Source: Inediibacterium massiliense (lineage in GTDB: Bacteria > Bacillota > Clostridia > Peptostreptococcales > Thermotaleaceae). Taken from it: a DNA stretch of 64,000 nt. Both the position numbers and the translations under genes were made by a program. Under the pieces are notes generated by a model. The model did no database searches. It was not told the DNA's origin and worked only from the letters and a program-made list of their open reading frames with translations. The DNA lies in assembly GCF_001282725.1 (NCBI RefSeq), contig NZ_LN876586.1, forward strand, positions 397,009 to 461,008, read 5' to 3'. Positions 1 to 8,069 of this stretch are shown one piece after another (the stretch's first letter is position 1; every line of letters begins with the position of its first letter).

Positions 1-746
1 TCGTTTTTTGGAAGATAGCTTCCTAGTACTACCATACCTGCTCCCCCTAAGGATACAGTAAAAAATGCTTGGCCTAGTGCCATAATCCAAGTTATAGGTT
101 TTGTAAGATAAGACCAATCAGGAACTAAAAGATATTTTACTCCTTCTATAGAACCAGGTAGTGATAAAGAACGGATCATAAGGAATAGAAACAAAATAAA
201 TAATGAAGGCATCATAATTTTATTCATTTTTTCAATTCCTTGTTTGATTCCTAGAATAACAATGCTTACGGTAATGGAAATAGCTAAAAAGTTCCAAATT
301 ATACTTTCTGGTTGCCCTACAAAACTATCAAATGAACGTGTAATATCAATATGATAAAAATCTCCTTTTATGGCAAATGAAAAATATTTGAGTACCCAAC
401 CTACTACTACTGAATAAAAGATCAGTACACCTGTTTGAGCAATAACAGGAATGCTTCCAACACATGTACCAAAGGGAAGATTTCTTTTTTGAAATACCTT
501 TTTAAAGGCACCCATAGAGCCTCTTTGTTGAGATCGTCCAAAAGCAAATTCTCCCATAAGTCCTGTAGTTCCTAATCCAAATACAAATAATAAATATGGA
601 ATTAAAAAGGCAGCTCCTCCAAATTGGCCAAGTCTCCAAGGGAACATCCAAATATTACCTAATCCTATGGCAGAACCAATACAAGCCAAAATGAAACCTA
701 GTTTACTTGTCCACGTTTCCCTTTCTATTTCATGAAAATTTTTCAA
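1..746 (-). CDS. Na+-dependent (neurotransmitter:sodium symporter family) transporter, N-terminal part
   Basis: This is the N-terminal ~248 residues of an NSS/SNF-family sodium symporter, an inner-membrane importer of amino acids or related amines; the 3' end lies outside the window. The sequence shows the family hallmark near the N-terminus, IGSAIGLGNIWMFPW, in the unwound TM1 sodium and substrate site, followed by hydrophobic segments and LMGEFAFGR in the first intracellular loop. The start is a TTG at 744-746, preceded by AGAAAGGATGG (755-765) at 8 nt spacing; no upstream ATG fits. A perfect sigma-A promoter and an intrinsic-terminator hairpin precede it, so expression is probably attenuated. 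The substrate cannot be named from the sequence. Confidence 0.9.
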   Translation of the reverse strand, partial: MKNFHEIERETWTSKLGFILACIGSAIGLGNIWMFPWRLGQFGGAAFLIPYLLFVFGLGTTGLMGEFAFGRSQQRGSMGAFKKVFQKRNLPFGTCVGSIPVIAQTGVLIFYSVVVGWVLKYFSFAIKGDFYHIDITRSFDSFVGQPESIIWNFLAISITVSIVILGIKQGIEKMNKIMMPSLFILFLFLMIRSLSLPGSIEGVKYLLVPDWSYLTKPITWIMALGQAFFTVSLGGAGMVVLGSYLPKN

Positions 747-810
747 ATAATATACCATCCTTTCTAAAGTTATCCACAGTGTATTCATTTATATAATTTC
801 CTAAAGAGTA

Positions 811-839
811 AAAAAAACTCTCCGTAGGAGAGTTTTTTT
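811..839 (-). terminator. Intrinsic terminator hairpin in the 5' leader of the NSS transporter
   Basis: A 7-bp stem (ACTCTCC/GGAGAGT, 3-nt loop) has an A-run on one side and a T-run on the other. It lies between two divergent genes, so it does not end a gene. On the minus strand it falls about 110 nt after the predicted transcription start and 65 nt before the transporter start codon, as expected of an attenuator. Confidence 0.7.
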
Positions 840-951
840 ATACTAAAAATATCATTAGTAATAATTATATATTTTCTACTCAACTACGATCCTACTATTA
901 TAACTGCTATTTTTAAATTGATTTCCTACTAGGCTACCATCTACTTTTTTC

Positions 952-980
952 ATTTTATCTAAAAAATTTTTCACTGTCAA
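952..980 (-). promoter_or_regulatory. Sigma-A promoter for the NSS transporter
   Basis: On the minus strand, TTGACA (975-980) is separated by exactly 17 nt from TAAAAT (952-957), a near-consensus housekeeping promoter. Transcription should start near 945 and produce a leader of about 200 nt that contains the terminator hairpin at 811-839. Confidence 0.7.
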
Positions 981-1072
981 TATAACTTTATAAATAAGGG
1001 AAAATAGAAATAAAATAATTTGGTTAAACTATATGATACAACTTGAAAAATAAGGATTGGAGAGGAAAAGTA

Positions 1073-2149
1073 GTGAATAAAGAAGTCATTTCAGATGGCC
1101 AAGGAATATCTATTGCTGTTTTATTTCTTTCAGGAACATCTACCATATTAGTAATGGCATTATGTGCCAAAGGTGATTTCTGGATTGCTATTATTTTAGC
1201 TGTTTTATTGGGCTTAATTATGTCGTTTGTATTGACTAAGTTAAATCATCAATTTCCAGGAAAAAATTTATATGATATCCATGAAATTTGTTATGGGAAA
1301 TTTTTAGGAAAAATAATTAGCTTTTTATATATGTATTTTTTATTTGAAGAGGGAATTGCAGTTTTTTCTAATACAAAGCAATTTATTACAGAAACTAGTA
1401 TTTTAGAGACTCCTCAGATCATTACTATTATTCCCTTAGCTTTACTATGTGTTTGGGCAGTAAAATCAGGAATAGAGGTAATTGGAAGATGGGCAAAATT
1501 ATTTATCATTTTATTTGTGATTGTAGTGACTTGTATGTCTATTCTTTTATTACCTAAAATAGAACTAAGCAATATGGAGCCTATCTTATATAATGGAGTA
1601 AAGCCTGTTTTAGAAGGTACATTGATGGCTTTTGCTTTTCCATTTGGAGAGATAATTATATTAGCTTTTGTTTTTGAAAATTTTCAAACAAAGAAATCTC
1701 CTAAAAAAATTTATGTATGGGGGTTAATTTTGGCAGGGATTATTGCAATGAATAATTCAGTAATTACTGTTTTGTTTTTAGGTATTGATATTTCCACTAC
1801 TTCTTATTTTCCTGTATTTCATGCAGCGGCAGGAATAGATGTAGGAGAGTTCATACAAAGGTTAGAGGTTTTTACAGTATTAATTGGTGTATTAGGAGCT
1901 TTTTTAAAAAATAGTATCTTGCTATTATGTGTTTGCAAAGGAATAGGAAAAATATTTAATATATTAGATTATAAATTATTCTCTCTGCCTGTAGTTTTAA
2001 TGATGTTAATTGGGTCAGAAGTGTATCATCCTAGTAGAATGGATTTTATCTATTGGAATACTTATGTTTGGTCTTATTATGCAGTTTTATTTGAAGCATT
2101 GCCTATTTTACTTTTGGTTATTGCAAAAATCAAAAAAAATAGGCAATAA
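1073..2149 (+). CDS. GerAB/GerKB-family spore germination protein (orphan B subunit)
   Basis: A 358-residue polytopic membrane protein of the APC-like endospore germination family; GerAB subunits bind germinants within the GerA-B-C receptor of the spore inner membrane. About ten hydrophobic segments are spread evenly, the N-terminus has the family-like ISDGQGISIAVLFLSG, and AVKSGIEVIGRWA matches the conserved mid-protein segment. I start at GTG 1073, preceded by GGAGAGG (1059-1065) at 7 nt; a TTG 30 nt upstream lacks a ribosome site. There is no gerAA or gerAC next to it: the neighbours are a divergent transporter and a convergent antiporter 2 nt away. A second orphan gerAB lies at 27510-28595. 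Confidence 0.88.
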   Translation: MNKEVISDGQGISIAVLFLSGTSTILVMALCAKGDFWIAIILAVLLGLIMSFVLTKLNHQFPGKNLYDIHEICYGKFLGKIISFLYMYFLFEEGIAVFSNTKQFITETSILETPQIITIIPLALLCVWAVKSGIEVIGRWAKLFIILFVIVVTCMSILLLPKIELSNMEPILYNGVKPVLEGTLMAFAFPFGEIIILAFVFENFQTKKSPKKIYVWGLILAGIIAMNNSVITVLFLGIDISTTSYFPVFHAAAGIDVGEFIQRLEVFTVLIGVLGAFLKNSILLLCVCKGIGKIFNILDYKLFSLPVVLMMLIGSEVYHPSRMDFIYWNTYVWSYYAVLFEALPILLLVIAKIKKNRQ

Positions 2150-2151
2150 AT

Positions 2152-4014
2152 CTATTTTTTTTGATTTTCTCCTAATATAAATTTGGCTTGCTGAACACTT
2201 TCAGTAGATCCTATTAACATAATTAAATCTTCTTTATGTAATATATTATTTCCATGAGGGATAATTTTTACATCTTTTCTAATGATGGATAAAATTAAAC
2301 AATCCCCAGGAAGTTTTAAATTACGAATAGGCATATTATAATAACTTGAATTGGTTAAACAAATTTCTTCTATACAAAAATCATCATCTTGCTCAAATAA
2401 AAGAGAAAATGCTTGAGGATGTAAAATAAGATTTTCAGCCATAAATACAGTAGAAAATGCAGGAGAAATCATAGTGGCAAAAGGATTTTCACTCATATGA
2501 CTAGATTGATTATTTGTAAGAAGAAGTATATTTTTAATGTTGAAGATGACCTTTAATTTTTGACAAATTTCAGTACTGATTTCATCAGAAGTTTTATAAA
2601 CTACTACTGTATGAGCATTTTGGATATCTGTTTCTTGTAAAAAATGAATATCTAAAGGATCTCCTAGAAAAACTTTATATCCTTGACTAAATATTTTGTC
2701 ATATTTTTCAGGGTTATGAGTAATAAAAATAATATCTATACCTTGTTTTTGTAATCTTTTTGCTAATAATAAAGTTTGCTGTTTTCCACCAATCATATAA
2801 ACTGTTTTTTTCTTTTTTATAAAGGATGTGTTTGTCATTTTATTAAATAAAAGAGGAGAGAATGTACAAGTTAAAATTGCTACAAGCACAATAGCTCCAT
2901 TTGTTTCTTTACTAATAATATTAAGCTTTAGCCCAATCGTACTTGTGGCAATAATTAAGCTTAATCTAGAAGATAATAAAAGTCCTGCTGCTAAAGATTC
3001 TTTCAAAGAAAATCTAAGTTTTAAAATAAAAGAAGGAATAATTTTTACTGCATATACAGCTACTAAGAGAGCTGGAAGTAAATAAATAGATTTTGGATTA
3101 TGAAGAACATATCTAATATCAAAATTTGCACCTACCATGATAAAAAATATAGGAACAAAGAAGCCATAACCAATAGCATCAAGCTTCATATATAATTGAG
3201 AAGTCTCCCGTTCATTCAATAAAGATACAATTACTCCTGCTAAAAAAGTTCCCAATATGATTTCTGTGCCAAGCATCTTGGCTAATGCCATGAAAATAAG
3301 GATAAGAGAAAAAGCTCCTCTGACCTTTATCTGAGACGTAGCATGAGAAAGATCTTGTATAATTTTTTTACCTGTTATACGAAGCCCCATTTTATAAAAA
3401 ATAAAAAACGCTACAAACAATAAAAGAATTAATAAAACTTTATAAGAAGCTGCAGAGGTATAAATGGAAATATATACAGTTACCAAAACCATTGTAGCAA
3501 AATCTGCAATGAGTGCAGAAAGTAAAATAGTTTGCCCATAGGATGTATGTAAAAGATATTTTTCTTTTAATGTAGGAACTACAATTCCTAAAGAAGTAGT
3601 ACTTAAAATTAATGTAATCAAAGGAATATTTAAAATAAAATTCATACTTTTTAAAATATAGCTAATGATTGTTCCTAAAAAAAGAGTTCCTAAGAAAATG
3701 AAAAAAGCAAGAATAATGGATTTTTCATACCATTTTTCACTACTTTTTTTCCCAGAAGATTTAATAAAGTTAAAATCAATTTCAAGACCTGATAAAAACA
3801 TTAAGAAAGCAAATCCGAAAGTATAAAGAAAATTTAGCCAAGGACTTTCATCTATTAAATTGAAACCGCTTTTTCCTACAATCATTCCTGAAATTACTTC
3901 TCCAACAACAATAGGGATAGGTAGAAATTTTATTTTTTTAACAAAAATAGGGACAAAGGTTGCCAATAAAATAATGATTAATAAAGAACTATAAGATATT
4001 ACTTCATGTTCCAT
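2152..4014 (-). CDS. KefB-type cation:proton antiporter (CPA2) with C-terminal TrkA-N/TrkA-C domains
   Basis: A 620-residue monovalent cation:proton antiporter-2 protein. Residues ~1-395 form the Na+/H+ exchanger membrane domain with about 12 helices; LMFLSGLEIDF and the stretch GTFLAGVIVSLL are typical of this family. A Lys-rich linker leads to a TrkA-N Rossmann-like domain (~405-520) and a TrkA-C domain (~545-615). The Rossmann glycine loop reads MIGGKQQTLLLAKRL and lacks a clean GxGxxG, so nucleotide binding may be altered. The usual role is K+ or Na+ efflux coupled to proton uptake. The start ATG follows CAGGAGGTCACTT. The stop lies 2 nt from the convergent gerAB stop. Confidence 0.9.
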   Translation of the reverse strand: MEHEVISYSSLLIIILLATFVPIFVKKIKFLPIPIVVGEVISGMIVGKSGFNLIDESPWLNFLYTFGFAFLMFLSGLEIDFNFIKSSGKKSSEKWYEKSIILAFFIFLGTLFLGTIISYILKSMNFILNIPLITLILSTTSLGIVVPTLKEKYLLHTSYGQTILLSALIADFATMVLVTVYISIYTSAASYKVLLILLLFVAFFIFYKMGLRITGKKIIQDLSHATSQIKVRGAFSLILIFMALAKMLGTEIILGTFLAGVIVSLLNERETSQLYMKLDAIGYGFFVPIFFIMVGANFDIRYVLHNPKSIYLLPALLVAVYAVKIIPSFILKLRFSLKESLAAGLLLSSRLSLIIATSTIGLKLNIISKETNGAIVLVAILTCTFSPLLFNKMTNTSFIKKKKTVYMIGGKQQTLLLAKRLQKQGIDIIFITHNPEKYDKIFSQGYKVFLGDPLDIHFLQETDIQNAHTVVVYKTSDEISTEICQKLKVIFNIKNILLLTNNQSSHMSENPFATMISPAFSTVFMAENLILHPQAFSLLFEQDDDFCIEEICLTNSSYYNMPIRNLKLPGDCLILSIIRKDVKIIPHGNNILHKEDLIMLIGSTESVQQAKFILGENQKK

Positions 4015-4089
4015 AAGTGACCTCCTGTTTTTGTATTTAAATATTTCTTTTAGTTATATCATAATCTTTTATGAATTTATCGTAAACAT

Positions 4090-4755
4090 TTATTTTAAAG
4101 AAGAACGTAATTTTATTGTAAGAGATTTAGTTTTCTCACAAATAAAAGCATAAATAATGTCTGAGACATCTGCATTTTTTTGTTTTAAATGATATAAAAG
4201 CCAATCTTTATTTTTACCAAGAAGCTCTAAGTTCTTTTCTTGTATTTTTCCATCAATGATAACAGAAATAGGAAGACCTTCATCATCAATAGAAATGTTC
4301 ATATGTTCTACAGTTACAGGAGTATTTTCTACTTTAGGAATAATGCTAATGGCTCCAATAGGCTCCAAAATAGCATAATCTATATCAGATACTTTAGGAT
4401 AGCCTTCGCTTCTTAAAATAGAAAGAAGTTGAGCTATAGATAATCTGCTTTTTTTAAGATTGTTTTCAAGAATTTCACCTTTTTTGATGAGTATAGTAGG
4501 TTCTCCTAAAAAAAATTTATTACCTATTTGTTTTAAAGTTAAAAAAGAAAAGAAAAGATGAAAACATACTAAAATTAATAAATTGATTAAGGTGGGTTTA
4601 TATTCTGTACTAATTAAAGGTTCAGAAGCGATGGTTCCAATAATAATAATGGCTACTAAATCATAAGGAGTCATTTGAACAATAGTAGATTTCCCCATTA
4701 CTCGCATAATAAATATGGTGATTAAATAAAGAGATGCAATTTTTATAATAATCAT
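4090..4755 (-). CDS. DUF421 (YetF/YcaP-family) membrane protein
   Basis: A 221-residue protein with about three N-terminal membrane helices (to ~residue 80) and a cytoplasmic C-terminal domain, the usual layout of DUF421 proteins. The family signature is visible in RVMGKSTIVQMTPYDLVAIIIIG and in SRLSIAQLLSILRSEGYPKVSDI. Many spore-formers carry several paralogs; a role in the spore or envelope has been proposed for some, but the biochemical function is unknown. The ATG follows CATAGGAGGAAATAATC. It lies upstream of, and codirectional with, the KefB-like gene (75-nt gap), so the two may be cotranscribed. Confidence 0.85.
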   Translation of the reverse strand: MIIIKIASLYLITIFIMRVMGKSTIVQMTPYDLVAIIIIGTIASEPLISTEYKPTLINLLILVCFHLFFSFLTLKQIGNKFFLGEPTILIKKGEILENNLKKSRLSIAQLLSILRSEGYPKVSDIDYAILEPIGAISIIPKVENTPVTVEHMNISIDDEGLPISVIIDGKIQEKNLELLGKNKDWLLYHLKQKNADVSDIIYAFICEKTKSLTIKLRSSLK

Positions 4756-4911
4756 GATTATTTCCTCCTATGTATTTATATTATTTTTTGTAAAAACAAA
4801 TAAAAAAATTCAAATATTTCAATGTTTCATATGAAACGGCTTTTTTATGAACATATTACTGATCTAATACATAAAATGAATATAAATCATAATTTCATAG
4901 GTGGTGGTCAT

Positions 4912-5568
4912 GTGAAAGATTGCAAAGATAATGAAGATAAATGTTTAAAGATTGGAATGAAAGCCCCTGATTTTTGTGCAATGACTACATTTGGGCCTTT
5001 AAAATTTTCACAATTAAAAGGAAAATGGGTAGTATTATTTTCACATCCTGGAGATTTTACACCTGTTTGCACTACAGAATTTATTGCTTTTGCTCAATGT
5101 GATCCATATTTTAAGAAAAGAAATGTACAATTACTAGGACTAAGTATAGATAGTAATCCATCTCATTTGGCGTGGGTATATAATATTTATCAACATACAG
5201 GCATAGAGATTCCTTTTCCGATCATTGCAGATAGAGATGGTTCTATTTCAAGGTTATATGGAATGATTTCACCTGATGTAAGTAGTACAGAAACTGTGAG
5301 AACTGTGTTTATTATTGATGAAAATCAAATCATTCGTGCCATTTTGATTTATCCACTGACCAATGGAAGAAATATATCAGAAATTCTTCGATTGGTAGAT
5401 GCACTTCAAACAACAGACAGAGAAAAAGTAGCTACACCTGCAAATTGGGTACCAGGGCAACCTGTAGTAGTTCCTCCTCCTCAAACCTATCAAGGTCTTG
5501 TGGATAGAATGAATAATCCATGTGAATTGAGTTGTATGGATTGGTATTTATGCTTTAAACAAATATAA
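4912..5568 (+). CDS. Peroxiredoxin, Prx6/AhpC-TSA type
   Basis: A thiol peroxidase of about 218 residues that reduces hydrogen peroxide and organic hydroperoxides in the cytoplasm. The active-site motif HPGDFTPVCTTE puts the peroxidatic cysteine at residue 53, and the length and C-terminal extension match Prx6-type enzymes. The tail contains three further cysteines (204, 208, 214; CELSCMDWYLC), possible resolving residues. The GTG at 4912 is preceded by AGGTGGTGG (4899-4907) and gives the usual N-terminus length; the reading frame is open back to ATG 4822, but no ribosome site supports those starts. It stands alone between two unrelated genes. Confidence 0.9.
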   Translation: MKDCKDNEDKCLKIGMKAPDFCAMTTFGPLKFSQLKGKWVVLFSHPGDFTPVCTTEFIAFAQCDPYFKKRNVQLLGLSIDSNPSHLAWVYNIYQHTGIEIPFPIIADRDGSISRLYGMISPDVSSTETVRTVFIIDENQIIRAILIYPLTNGRNISEILRLVDALQTTDREKVATPANWVPGQPVVVPPPQTYQGLVDRMNNPCELSCMDWYLCFKQI

Positions 5569-5598
5569 AAATAGGATAAGTACTTTTAATACTCTGAG

Positions 5599-5618
5599 TT
5601 TGCTAAAATATAGTTTGT
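5599..5618 (+). repeat. Copy of a dispersed intergenic 20-mer
   Basis: TTTGCTAAAATATAGTTTGT occurs here and again, identical, at 39711-39730 and 43519-43538, always between genes. At the two other sites it is part of, or adjacent to, inverted-repeat elements. Confidence 0.6.
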
Positions 5619-5629
5619 ATTTAGTATGG

Positions 5630-5657
5630 GAGGATAAATATTTTTTATCCTCTTTAT
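5630..5657 (+). terminator. Probable terminator of the peroxiredoxin gene
   Basis: GAGGATAAA pairs with TTTATCCTC around a short loop, followed by a T-rich stretch, 60 nt after the peroxiredoxin stop codon. Confidence 0.6.
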
Positions 5658-5742
5658 TAAGCTAAATAAAAGGTTGAATAAAAGGTTGAAAAAAAGTATA
5701 GTTATGAATAGGCAATAGATTACAAAGGAGTAGATATAAAAA

Positions 5743-6189
5743 ATGAAACAAGAAGAATTAAAACATATTGTTGAAAATGGAATACTAGGAGACTTTTCTG
5801 CAAATTGTGTACAAGTTATGAAGCCTAAATTTATTGAATACATAGAAGATGAAAGTTTAACTTGTGCATATCCTATTTTACATGAGTACTTAAATCCTAG
5901 AAATACTATGCAAGGTGGGTTTATGGCGGCGGCTTTTGATAATACTTTAGGAGTATTGGTACACTTATCTACAGGTAAGGTAGAATTTACATCACTAGAT
6001 CTAAGTGTCCATTATCATAGGCCTATTTTTGAAAAAGATGAACTAACGGTCATTGCTAAAATTCAACATAAAGGAAGAAGAATTGTTCAAGTATTAGGAG
6101 AAGGATATAATAAAGAAAAGAAGCTTATTGCAACAGCTTCTAGTAAAATAATGATTTTAGAGAAAGAAAAATTTTTCAAAAATAAGTAA
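5743..6189 (+). CDS. PaaI-family hotdog-fold thioesterase
   Basis: A 148-residue hotdog-fold protein. The central NTMQGGFMAAAFDNTLGVL is the PaaI/4-hydroxybenzoyl-CoA thioesterase signature (N-x-x-G-G followed by the catalytic Asp), and LDLSVHYHRPIFEKDEL is the typical second half of the fold. It probably hydrolyses an acyl- or aryl-CoA thioester; the substrate cannot be told. The ATG is preceded by AAAGGAG at 5724-5730. It is a single-gene unit closed by a strong terminator directly after the stop. Confidence 0.85.
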   Translation: MKQEELKHIVENGILGDFSANCVQVMKPKFIEYIEDESLTCAYPILHEYLNPRNTMQGGFMAAAFDNTLGVLVHLSTGKVEFTSLDLSVHYHRPIFEKDELTVIAKIQHKGRRIVQVLGEGYNKEKKLIATASSKIMILEKEKFFKNK

Positions 6190-6214
6190 CGCTCAAGGAA
6201 TTGAGCGTTTTTTT
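6189..6214 (+). terminator. Intrinsic terminator after the thioesterase gene
   Basis: ACGCTCAA/TTGAGCGT, 8-bp stem with GGAA loop and six T residues. Confidence 0.9.
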
Positions 6215-6310
6215 AGTTCTGCCCAATTTATAATAAATCAAGACATGATGAATATAATAAATATTATGAAGATTATGTTTTGGATATAAACTTGAAGGGG
6301 AGAAATAAAA

Positions 6311-7057
6311 ATGAGAACAAAAATATTTAAATCATTCATTTTTGCTATATTATTTTTTTTAATAGGAATCTATACATTTCAACAAGAAACAAGAGAAATT
6401 TTCAAACAAAGTGTTTGTACATTTTTAACTTTTGGAAATACTCATAATGAAATTATAGATCAAGGATCAGAAAATGAAAAAATAATTGCATTGACTTTTG
6501 ATGATGGGCCTCATCCAAGATTTACTCCTCAAATTTTAGATCTATTAAAAGAATATGATGCAAAGGCTACTTTTTTTGTGATAGGAAAACATGTAGAAGC
6601 TTATCCAGATGTAATCAAAAGAGAAGTAATAGAAGGTCATGAAATTGGAAATCATACTTTTTCTCATATAGATACCAAACAAACAGCTTCTATCCAAATA
6701 GAAAAAGAACTGAAACAAACACAAGATCTTATTTTTGATATAACAGGTGTAAAACCAAAAGTATTTCGTCCTCCTTTTGGATTTTATGATTCTAAAATTA
6801 TAAATATTGCGCACAATTATGACTGTAAGATTGTATTATGGTCACCTCATCAAGATACAAAGGATTGGAATAATCCTGGAGTTGAAAAAATTATTCAGCA
6901 TACTCTTTCTCAGATCAAAAATGGAGATATTATATTACTTCATGATTATGTTGAAAAAGATTGTCAATCTATTGAAGCATTAAAAATAATTTTGCCGAAA
7001 CTTAAAAAAAGAGGATATAAGTTTGTAACTGTATCTGAGTTAATAGAAAACTTATAG
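6311..7057 (+). CDS. Polysaccharide deacetylase (NodB homology domain), membrane-anchored or secreted
   Basis: A 248-residue carbohydrate esterase family 4 enzyme that removes acetyl groups from peptidoglycan or another N-acetylated polymer outside the cell. An N-terminal hydrophobic segment (~residues 7-22) serves as anchor or signal. The five CE4 motifs are all present: LTFDDGPHP (catalytic and metal Asp 64/65), HTFSH (metal His 115/119), FRPPFGFYD, the WSPHQDTKDW segment, and IILLHDY. The length fits PdaB/Cda-like spore-former enzymes; whether it acts in sporulation or on vegetative wall is not shown. The ATG follows AAGGGGAG. A PAP2 phosphatase follows 150 nt downstream in the same direction. 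Confidence 0.92.
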   Translation: MRTKIFKSFIFAILFFLIGIYTFQQETREIFKQSVCTFLTFGNTHNEIIDQGSENEKIIALTFDDGPHPRFTPQILDLLKEYDAKATFFVIGKHVEAYPDVIKREVIEGHEIGNHTFSHIDTKQTASIQIEKELKQTQDLIFDITGVKPKVFRPPFGFYDSKIINIAHNYDCKIVLWSPHQDTKDWNNPGVEKIIQHTLSQIKNGDIILLHDYVEKDCQSIEALKIILPKLKKRGYKFVTVSELIENL

Positions 7058-7208
7058 AAAAGAAGAACAATAAAAATTTGTATAATATTTTTAATACATG
7101 ATGTATAATGAAATATATACCAAAACATTCGTATTTCCTGGGGAATAATGAAGAATATATAAAAAGAATATAAAGATATGATATAGAATATAAAACAAGG
7201 AGAAGTTT

Positions 7209-7751
7209 ATGAATTGGATTCAAGAGTTTGACATGAATGTATTACACAATATACATTATTATACACAAAATCACATTTTTGATAAAATAATGCCATGGAT
7301 TACTTTCTTAGGAGATAAAGGCTTGGTATGGATTATTTTTTGTATTTTGTTACTACTAAGTAAAAAATATAGAAAGGTAGGGTGTTTAGCTTTATGTGCA
7401 TTAGTGATTAGTAGTGTTCTAGGAGAAGGAATTTTTAAACATCTATTTAAAAGACCTAGACCTTTTTTACAACTACCTAATTTACAATTATTAATTTCAA
7501 AGCCAACAACTTATTCATTTCCATCTGGACATACATCATCTTCCTTTGCAGTAGCAGGAGTGCTATTTAATAAGTTAAAAAGATTTAGAAAAACGATTCT
7601 TTTTATAGCTTTTCTAATAGCTTTCTCAAGATTATATTTATTTGTTCATTATCCATCAGATGTTTTAGCAGGAGTTGTATTGGGTGTAGGTTCAGCTATG
7701 TTTGTTATAAATTTAGATCATAAAAAAGTTTTGTTTGGGAAGAATTATTAA
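7209..7751 (+). CDS. PAP2-family phosphatase (undecaprenyl-diphosphatase-like)
   Basis: A 180-residue membrane protein with about five helices and the complete phosphatidic acid phosphatase signature: KHLFKRPRPF (motif 1), PSGHTSSSF (motif 2) and SRLYLFVHYPSDVLAG (motif 3, catalytic His). Small proteins of this type include BcrC, which recycles undecaprenyl diphosphate for cell-wall synthesis, and lipid-phosphate phosphatases; I cannot separate these. The start ATG is preceded by AAGGAG. Position behind a wall deacetylase fits an envelope role. It is closed by a long terminator. Confidence 0.88.
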   Translation: MNWIQEFDMNVLHNIHYYTQNHIFDKIMPWITFLGDKGLVWIIFCILLLLSKKYRKVGCLALCALVISSVLGEGIFKHLFKRPRPFLQLPNLQLLISKPTTYSFPSGHTSSSFAVAGVLFNKLKRFRKTILFIAFLIAFSRLYLFVHYPSDVLAGVVLGVGSAMFVINLDHKKVLFGKNY

Positions 7752-7776
7752 GTAAAAGTGATTTCTAATGAATTAG

Positions 7777-7826
7777 AATAAAAAAACTAAACCCTATATT
7801 TTCTCTATAGGGTTTAGTTTTTTTAT
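7777..7826 (+). terminator. Intrinsic terminator after the PAP2 gene
   Basis: AAACTAAACCCTATA pairs with TATAGGGTTTAGTTT, flanked by A and T runs. Confidence 0.9.
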
Positions 7827-7890
7827 TCTATAGGAATTTATATAAATGAATAAATTGCGAATAATTTTAGAAAGATAAATTTTCTATTAA

Positions 7891-7971
7891 TTTAAGCAAC
7901 GAAAATTTTGAATGAAATAAAAGAATGTTAATTAGGTCATGAGGAATGGCCATAGAGATGTGCAAATTTTT
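7891..7971 (+). repeat. 81-nt conserved non-coding element, copy A
   Basis: This stretch aligns without gaps over 81 nt to 29020-29100, with 63 identities counted by eye. The ends (TTTAAGCAAC and TGCAAATTTTT) and the blocks AATGAAAT and GTCATGAG are identical. It occupies the gap between the PAP2 terminator and the SPOCS-domain gene, 98 nt before the latter's start. It may be a structured leader RNA, a regulatory site or a decayed repeat; the strand is assigned from the downstream gene. Nothing else is visible in 7827-8050. Confidence 0.55.
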
Positions 7972-8069
7972 TATTCACCATATAGGACAATCTGAATAAT
8001 ATGTATTAGGGTATAGGACAAGAGAAGATTATATCCAATAAAGAATAAAAAATGAGGAGGAAAATGATA

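Noticed and set aside
876-953. 25-codon minus-strand ORF (MKKVDGSLVGNQF...) before the attenuator hairpin, as a leader peptide
   Set aside because: Its ATG overlaps the -10 box of the predicted promoter, so it would not be on the transcript, and it has no ribosome site.
2828-3085. 85-codon plus-strand ORF inside the antiporter gene
   Set aside because: Antisense shadow of a well-supported membrane protein gene; no ribosome site or family resemblance.
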